NCBI GenBank assembly: GCA_002490705.1
Contig: DKUO01000024.1
Location: forward strand, 1 to 17,972
Direction: 5' to 3'
Source: Lachnospiraceae bacterium UBA7202
GTDB taxonomy: Bacteria > Bacillota > Clostridia > Lachnospirales > Lachnospiraceae
DNA: 17,972 nt
The notes under the pieces were generated by a model. The model was not told where the DNA came from, searched no databases, and saw only the letters and a program-made list of their open reading frames with translations. Positions 13,561 to 17,972 of the stretch are shown here, in pieces. How positions within the stretch are numbered: the stretch's first letter is position 1; each line of letters starts with the position of its first letter. Made by a program: the position numbers and the translations under genes.

Positions 13561-14154
13561 ATGGAAAAGCAACTGATTATTTCTATTGGAAGAGAATATG
13601 GCAGCGGCGGCCACGAAATCGCCGAGAAACTGGCAAAGCACTATGGCATCCAACTGCTTGACCACAATCTTCTTGACGAGATCGCCGCCAAAAAAAACGT
13701 GAAGATGGAGCATTTAAGAGAATTGGACGAAAAACATAAAAATCCCCTGTCCTCCAGGACCGTAAGAGGCTATAGCAGCTCACCGGAGGAAAACCTATTG
13801 TATCTTCAATTTGATTATCTGCGGGATAAGGCGGATTCTGGAGAATCCTTCGTGATCGTAGGGCGGTGCAGTGAAACAATCCTGAAACAGTATGACTGCA
13901 TGATATCTATCTTTATCCTTGCCGACCGCGATAAGAGAACCGAACGGATCATGCGGCTGTATCATCTGACTGAAAGTCAGGCCGTCAAAAAAATTCGGGA
14001 AAAAGACACGAGCCGCAGACGCTACCACAACAGTTTCTGCGTCGGGAAATGGGGTGACTGCCGAAACTACGACGTTTCCTTAAACAGCAGTAAACTGGGA
14101 ATCGACGGGTCGGTAAAACTGCTGACGGAGTATATTAACAGAAGAAAACAGTAA
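13561..14154 (+). CDS. Cytidylate-kinase-like family protein
   Basis: The 197-residue protein matches the Cytidylate_kin2 family: the P-loop variant ISIGREYGSGGHEIAEKLA (7-25), DHNLLDEIA (34-42), VIVGRCSETIL (98-108) and RRRYHNSFCVGKWGD (152-166) before the C-terminal CRNYDVSLNSSKLGID. Family members resemble CMP kinase but their true substrate is mostly unproven, and they often sit beside transporters, as here. I chose the ATG at 13561 with GGGAGG 8 nt upstream; the GTG at 13552 lies within that ribosome binding site. It forms an operon with the permease 15 nt upstream, suggesting a link between transport and nucleotide-dependent phosphorylation, which remains inference. Full length. Confidence 0.9.
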   Translation: MEKQLIISIGREYGSGGHEIAEKLAKHYGIQLLDHNLLDEIAAKKNVKMEHLRELDEKHKNPLSSRTVRGYSSSPEENLLYLQFDYLRDKADSGESFVIVGRCSETILKQYDCMISIFILADRDKRTERIMRLYHLTESQAVKKIREKDTSRRRYHNSFCVGKWGDCRNYDVSLNSSKLGIDGSVKLLTEYINRRKQ

Positions 14155-14183
14155 AAAACTGTCGGATCGTCTCATATTTAAAA

Positions 14184-14216
14184 GGCAGCCGCTATTCTAT
14201 CGGAGCAGTGGCTGCC
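14184..14216. terminator. Hairpin between convergent genes
   Basis: GGCAGCCGCT (14184-14193) pairs with AGTGGCTGCC (14207-14216) with one mismatch. It lies 29 nt after the kinase-like gene. It has no T-run on the + strand but TTTTAAAT follows on the minus strand. It is a weak terminator candidate for the + strand operon or a backup for the opposite strand. Confidence 0.45.
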
Positions 14217-14296
14217 TCCAATGCTTCCCGCCGCCTGATAATGCCCAGAAGGGATGAAAATGATTGTGAATAGCATATCCCAAAACACAGTGATTA

Positions 14297-14333
14297 TACA
14301 AAAAGGGGTTCACCCAACATTCCGGCGAACCCC
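14297..14333 (-). terminator. Rho-independent terminator of the LtaS-like gene
   Basis: GGGGTTC (14305-14311) pairs with GAACCCC (14327-14333), extended inward by a few pairs past one mismatch. On the minus strand the stem is followed by TTTTTGTATAATC. It begins 17 nt after the stop of the LtaS-like gene. Confidence 0.8.
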
Positions 14334-14349
14334 ACCAAGCCTTTTTATT

Positions 14350-16587
14350 TTATTCCGACATTGCCGCCTCATAAACATGCGTATAGTAATCATTGCTGAG
14401 CACAGACTTAGAAAACGTCATTTTATTTCTCACCATACTACATATCTGTTTTACATAATCTTCCGGAATGACCGCATTTTCATCCGTCGGCGTAAACCGA
14501 TTCTTGGCTGCGCTATAATGTCCTAAGTCTGTCTTCCAGTCATAATTTCCAAAGAAAACAAGCGGCAGTGCATCCGAAAGCACGTCCCTTCCCACATAAA
14601 GTCTGGAATCCCATTCCACGCCAAAGAGATTGCACAGTGTCGGAAGCATATCTACGGAAGAAGCTGGCGCATCAACCACGATCGGCTCGTTCTCTTCAAG
14701 CGCCCCGCACCAGATAATAGCGCGGCTTCTGTCCCGCTCCTCATAGGTGTTCACCGGATAACCGTATAATTCAGACAAATACGGCATATTTCCCAGAGAG
14801 GCGTCCTCGTCCAGCCCATAGGGGAAATGATCCGGCGCGATGCAAATAACGGTATCGTTTGCGATTCCTTTTTCTTCAAGAGTTTCCACAAGATACGCCA
14901 ATGCCTTTTCCAGTTCAAGGTTTGCCGCTATATAAGCGCATACCGGCTCCGTGTAGGAAAGATGATTCTTCGTGCGCCATGCTTCTACTGCCTCCTTATT
15001 TTCCCTTGCCATGGCATTATTGCCAAAATCATATACACTGTGACCGCTTACCGTCATGTAATAAGCATTAAAAGGCTGCTTGTCAATGTACATCGGCAAA
15101 GTTTCCTGCATCAACTCCAAATCGCTTGCCGGCCATTTCGGGCTGATCAGCTCCTCAAGCCCATTTCCTACTCCCATATAGCCTCCGTTATAGCCCAGCT
15201 TTGTGTGCGTCTCATGCCGGTCGTAATAGGTGTAGGTGCTGTTATGAAAGGCCATACCGAAATATCCCTTGTCGTTTAATAGCGCGCCTATATTGGTATG
15301 CGTCCCGCTCTGGGTAATCTCCTTAATCGAGCTTCCGCCGGAAGTCGGAATCAAACCAAACAAAAGCTGATATTCGCCTCCGGTTGTTCCGGCAATTGAC
15401 TGTTGGTAATAATCATTAAAGTTAATTCCCTTTGTGGAGAGCCTGTAAAGCGTCGGCGTAAGCTCCGGATCAATCAGAAAGCCGGAAAACGCTTCCGCAC
15501 AAATCAAAATCAGATTTTTCCCTGCAAAAGAGCCCGTGTAAGCATTTTCGCTTGACGGTGTAAGCGTAGAAACGTAAGCGTCAATATCGGCACAGTTTCC
15601 GCCTGCGGCAGCAAGCGCAGCAAAATCAACAGAAGCCACGCTCTGGCCATATACAACTGGCGTTTCCGCTTCCTCCTCCTGCACTGGTTTCGCGCTTTGG
15701 GAAGAAATCTCCTCTTGCACAACGACTACCTCCTGCGCGTTGGCCGCCTCCTTTGCCTGTACGACGATCTTCCCACCAGATAAAGCCTTCTCCCTGCCGC
15801 TTACAAGGAGGCCTTCCGAAGATGCGTTGCCTGTGTTCTGCGCGTTGGCCGCCTCCGTGTTTTCAAAGATATGCGCAGACATTTTGGAGGAAGCAAGATT
15901 CCGGATATCCAGACACAGCCCCTCGCCCAGCCCAAACTGCATGACAGCCGACTCAAAATAATATTGATTGGTATAAATGTCCTTATGCAGACCGCAGCCT
16001 AGAATAAGGAACAAAGCCGCTCCATAACAGGCCGCTCCCCCGGCCAAATGCGCCAGTGAAAAAGAAACGTTCCGCCCTGTACGTCTTTGCCAAATGCCCT
16101 TTGAGGGAATCTTTCCTATTATCCTTTCTCTTAATACAAACCACAGGATAAGCGGCAGCAAGAAAAGCGTAATATGGCTGATTCCATCAAAGCAGAAGAT
16201 CAACCGCCTGATATCAGCGCCAAATCCGCCCAGCGCGTCAGTTGCGGCATTCAATATGGTATTCACGTCATATGCCACCTTAAACTGTCTGTATACCAGA
16301 AATTCCACAATGAAAATGAGGGATAAAAGCCCCAGATAGCATGGTATCAGAATCTGCGCCGCTCTTTTCGGCAGCAGCGAAACAATGCCTGAAACAAGAA
16401 ACCCCGCGCAAAGGGAGAATAACGCCAGAAATACAAAGGAACTTCCGGTATGCAATGTTTCGACTGACAGCTTAAAGACCATTTCCATGTAAAAACACGA
16501 AAGAGTCAAAAAAACAGCCAGCCATATAGAACCCTGCGGCAAACATTTTTTCTTCCGCCGTTGCTTCTTTTTCTTTTGTATACTCAT
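14350..16587 (-). CDS. LtaS-like polyglycerolphosphate synthase (sulfatase/alkaline phosphatase superfamily)
   Basis: The 745-residue protein has five N-terminal membrane segments (about 20-40, 49-72, 78-99, 131-152 and 178-199), an extended low-complexity linker (about 235-320, rich in Ala, Gln, Glu and Val) and an extracellular phosphotransferase domain from about 356. Catalytic-site matches are E365 (ICAEAF), the nucleophile Thr in AGTTGGEY (T401 likely), H516 (VSGHSVYDF) and D586/H587 (APDHFPYG). Enzymes of this group polymerise glycerol phosphate from phosphatidylglycerol into lipoteichoic acid; a related polymer is possible. I chose the ATG at 16587, with AAGGAAAA upstream; the TTG at 16605 has no usable ribosome binding site. 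A 19-bp repeat encodes EAANAQ twice in the linker. The terminator is at 14297-14333. Confidence 0.9.
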   Translation of the reverse strand: MSIQKKKKQRRKKKCLPQGSIWLAVFLTLSCFYMEMVFKLSVETLHTGSSFVFLALFSLCAGFLVSGIVSLLPKRAAQILIPCYLGLLSLIFIVEFLVYRQFKVAYDVNTILNAATDALGGFGADIRRLIFCFDGISHITLFLLPLILWFVLRERIIGKIPSKGIWQRRTGRNVSFSLAHLAGGAACYGAALFLILGCGLHKDIYTNQYYFESAVMQFGLGEGLCLDIRNLASSKMSAHIFENTEAANAQNTGNASSEGLLVSGREKALSGGKIVVQAKEAANAQEVVVVQEEISSQSAKPVQEEEAETPVVYGQSVASVDFAALAAAGGNCADIDAYVSTLTPSSENAYTGSFAGKNLILICAEAFSGFLIDPELTPTLYRLSTKGINFNDYYQQSIAGTTGGEYQLLFGLIPTSGGSSIKEITQSGTHTNIGALLNDKGYFGMAFHNSTYTYYDRHETHTKLGYNGGYMGVGNGLEELISPKWPASDLELMQETLPMYIDKQPFNAYYMTVSGHSVYDFGNNAMARENKEAVEAWRTKNHLSYTEPVCAYIAANLELEKALAYLVETLEEKGIANDTVICIAPDHFPYGLDEDASLGNMPYLSELYGYPVNTYEERDRSRAIIWCGALEENEPIVVDAPASSVDMLPTLCNLFGVEWDSRLYVGRDVLSDALPLVFFGNYDWKTDLGHYSAAKNRFTPTDENAVIPEDYVKQICSMVRNKMTFSKSVLSNDYYTHVYEAAMSE
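15733..15856. repeat. Internal 19-bp direct repeat in the LtaS-like linker
   Basis: CTGCGCGTTGGCCGCCTCC occurs at 15733-15751 and 15838-15856, 105 bp (35 codons) apart and in frame, encoding EAANAQ in the linker between membrane and catalytic domains. It looks like the trace of a tandem duplication and could support in-frame length change of the linker. Confidence 0.75.
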
Positions 16588-16600
16588 AATATTTTTTCCT

Positions 16601-16620
16601 TGCAAGCGACTTGACTTGCA
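16601..16620 (-). promoter_or_regulatory. Small hairpin next to the LtaS-like ribosome binding site
   Basis: TGCAAG (16601-16606) pairs with CTTGCA (16615-16620) around an 8-nt loop. On the transcript it lies between a distal AAAGGAGG and the proximal AAGGAAAA ribosome binding site of the LtaS-like gene, so it could tune initiation. The stem is short. Confidence 0.35.
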
Positions 16621-16651
16621 CCCTCCTTTATATTGCTATCTTATATGTCAC

Positions 16652-16682
16652 TTGCATCATTGTTGCATCATTTTACCATCAT
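16652..16682. repeat. Three 11-bp phased repeats upstream of the LtaS-like gene
   Basis: TTGCATCAT at 16652-16660 and 16663-16671 is followed by TACCATCAT at 16674-16682, each starting 11 bp after the last, about one helical turn. They lie 65-95 nt upstream of the start codon, where a regulator would bind next to the promoter. No convincing -35 was found with the AT-rich TATAAG/TATAAA elements downstream. Confidence 0.6.
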
Positions 16683-16708
16683 TTTTCCATAGTTTTTCTT
16701 TTTCGGCG

Positions 16709-17272
16709 TCAGTTCTTTTTTTTGCAAAAATCCAATGTCTTTTGCATCGCATCCTTTAGGTTCTCAATATTTTTTAACGTATCCTCACATTCAAGAGAGT
16801 GATTGCATCCCTCATATACCGCTATCGGGATATCATTTTCCTTTGCAAGACGGATAACTTCATCCGTACTGCTCCATGGGTCCGCTGTTCCAATAAAAGC
16901 ACACGAATGAGCTGGTGCAAACAGAAATGTCTGTGCCAACGGCGTATACAGAATATGCCTTACCCCTCTCAATTCATATTTTTTTGCATAGGATACCGCA
17001 ATGATGGTACCAATGCTTTTGGAAACAAAAAGCACGTCCTCATAATCAGACCAGACTATATCCGCCAATTCCGCCTCTGCCTGAGAAAACAGCGCTTCAT
17101 ACGCTTCCTGCATTTTCTCTTCATTGCCGCGAATATTACCACCATTATAGGTGTAATGAATATTCCTATAGTCTTGATACCCCTGCTCGCAGGCAATTTT
17201 CCTGCCATAATATAAAAGAGGTTTATCGCAGTGATATCCTATACCCGGAAAATAAACAGCTATCTTCGCCAT
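16709..17272 (-). CDS. Alpha/beta hydrolase
   Basis: The 187-residue protein is a compact single-domain alpha/beta hydrolase. The nucleophile elbow is VSKSIGT (S86), the acid is D131 in GTADPWSS and the base is H158 in EGCNHSLE, a complete catalytic triad in the right order. The N-terminal strand AVYFPGIGYHCDKPLL provides the likely oxyanion region. There is no signal peptide, so it is cytosolic, and the substrate is unknown. The ATG at 17272 follows GAAAGGAACGATT; the longer frame to 17329 has no ribosome binding site and would begin inside the promoter. It lies downstream of the small gene at 17305-17499 in the same direction, 32 nt after its stop. Complete. Confidence 0.85.
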   Translation of the reverse strand: MAKIAVYFPGIGYHCDKPLLYYGRKIACEQGYQDYRNIHYTYNGGNIRGNEEKMQEAYEALFSQAEAELADIVWSDYEDVLFVSKSIGTIIAVSYAKKYELRGVRHILYTPLAQTFLFAPAHSCAFIGTADPWSSTDEVIRLAKENDIPIAVYEGCNHSLECEDTLKNIENLKDAMQKTLDFCKKKN

Positions 17273-17304
17273 AATCGTTCCTTTCCAATTCTGACATCGC
17301 AGTT

Positions 17305-17499
17305 TTATATTATTATCATAGTATACCATATAACAAAAAACTTTTTTAAACTCTTTTTTGAACCAAACCCAGCCTCTCTTGGAGCAGATGCATTACCTTT
17401 TTTATTTTCCTCATAAGCTGTGCCCCCATTTCTTTCCCCTGCCCTTTGCCATGCCTCATTTACTGTCGTATTGCGTTTGGATAGATCCCGAAAGCCCAT
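17305..17499 (-). CDS. Small hypothetical protein, 64 aa
   Basis: The ATG at 17499 has a near-ideal ribosome binding site, AAGGAGGG, which overlaps the stop codon of the MATE gene, so the two are likely translationally coupled. The product begins MGFRDLSKRNTTVNEAWQRA, is polar and basic through SAPREAGFGSKKSLKK, and ends in a short hydrophobic stretch FFVIWYTMIII. That tail is encoded by AT-rich DNA that also looks like promoter sequence for the hydrolase gene, so the original stop may have been lost. I do not recognise the family. Confidence 0.55.
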   Translation of the reverse strand: MGFRDLSKRNTTVNEAWQRAGERNGGTAYEENKKGNASAPREAGFGSKKSLKKFFVIWYTMIII

Positions 17500-17509
17500 T
17501 ATACCCTCC

Positions 17510-17972
17510 TTAGTAACCATACCGCTTCCTATATTTTAGGAACATAAACACGGACAATACAAGCGCCATCAGCTCCGCCGCAGGCGTTGCCAGCCAGATT
17601 CCATTTACACCGAAAATAAGCGGAAGCACGATCATCGTGATCAGCATAAATACAAACGATCTGGAAAATGCAAGGACAGCCGAAACAATCCCGTTGGATA
17701 ATGCGGTAAACATCCCGCTGGCAAAAATATTAAAACCAATAAATAAAAGCGCTATGGTACATATCCTGTTCCCCGTCACTGCCAGATCATACACCGGATT
17801 GTCCGGTCGGGCAAATACGGATACAAGCGGTCTTGTCAGAAGAAAGGAAGCCGCAACCGTCACAAAGGAAATCCCCGCAATCACTCTCATGCTGACTGCT
17901 ACCATCTTCTTCAGCTTTTCATGGTTCTGTTCCCCATAATAATAACTGAGCATCGGAGCCACGCCATAAGAA
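17510..17972 (-). CDS. MATE-family multidrug exporter, C-terminal part (cut by window edge)
   Basis: About 154 codons of the C-terminus are inside the window and the frame stays open to the right edge. APMLSYYYGEQNHEKLKK matches the typical MATE segment at the start of the second six-helix bundle (consensus like P-x-x-S-Y-N-Y-G-A), followed by about five hydrophobic helices and the ending LKYRKRYGY. MATE proteins export cationic drugs or metabolites in exchange for Na+ or H+. The substrate is unknown. The stop at 17510 overlaps the ribosome binding site of the next small gene, indicating one transcript. Confidence 0.9.
   Translation of the reverse strand, partial: SYGVAPMLSYYYGEQNHEKLKKMVAVSMRVIAGISFVTVAASFLLTRPLVSVFARPDNPVYDLAVTGNRICTIALLFIGFNIFASGMFTALSNGIVSAVLAFSRSFVFMLITMIVLPLIFGVNGIWLATPAAELMALVLSVFMFLKYRKRYGY

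Noticed and set aside
16588..16629. Leader peptide or upstream start at AAAGGAGG before the LtaS-like gene
   Set aside because: The only GTG directly abuts the Shine-Dalgarno sequence with no spacer and opens a frame that runs out of phase into the gene. The ATG at 16587 has its own AAGGAAAA.
1..17972. CRISPR array, tRNA, rRNA or insertion sequence
   Set aside because: I saw no regularly spaced repeats with unique spacers, no cloverleaf with CCA end and no transposase or integrase motifs on either strand. This was a reading by eye, so short or degenerate elements could be missed.

Overview
The window looks like chromosome from a gut-type Firmicute, most likely a Lachnospiraceae (Clostridia) member. 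This is inferred from strong AGGAGG-type ribosome binding sites, frequent TTG starts, an AgrC/AgrA-like GHKL kinase and LytTR regulator, and an LtaS-like synthase. Base composition is moderate, with clearly AT-richer islands at the two toxin-antitoxin loci. I recognised no tRNA, rRNA, CRISPR array or transposase.

Left region (1-4445) is a rearranged accessory zone. Two genes whose products begin MGVN (one cut by the left edge at 66, one at 2421-2996) are each preceded by the same 32-bp block (109-140 and 3051-3082, 26/32 identical). Next to each block is a gene that looks broken and rejoined in frame. One is an AAA+ ATPase with a shortened middle, fused to the C-terminal half of a chloramphenicol-acetyltransferase-like protein (145-1155). 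The other is a histidine kinase lacking the centre of its ATPase domain (3069-4445). Between them lie a truncated + strand fragment, a small membrane protein, a bidirectional terminator and a complete yefM-yoeB toxin-antitoxin pair with a recognisable operator.

Middle region (4438-10212) is all minus strand. Read in the direction of transcription it holds two tandem radical SAM paralogues, an AbiEi/AbiEii pair with its own promoter inside a perfect 16-bp inverted repeat, a YbaK-type deacylase, a short-chain dehydrogenase ending at a strong terminator, and a LytTR response regulator plus GHKL kinase. The regulator's promoter carries two direct repeats 22 bp apart, which suggests autoregulation.

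Right region (10286-17972). An HxlR regulator diverges from the radical SAM pair, and repeats between the two promoters suggest it controls them. An XRE regulator with a GyrI-like ligand-binding domain follows. A + strand cluster then encodes a small secreted protein, an ArsB/NhaD-SLC13-type permease and a cytidylate-kinase-like protein. The window ends with minus strand genes: an LtaS-like polymer synthase, an alpha/beta hydrolase, a small unknown protein and the C-terminal part of a MATE exporter.

The most unusual feature is the left region, where repeated blocks coincide with chimeric and internally deleted genes. It may be a recombination hot spot around a paralogous gene family, or a misassembly, and this has to be separated first.
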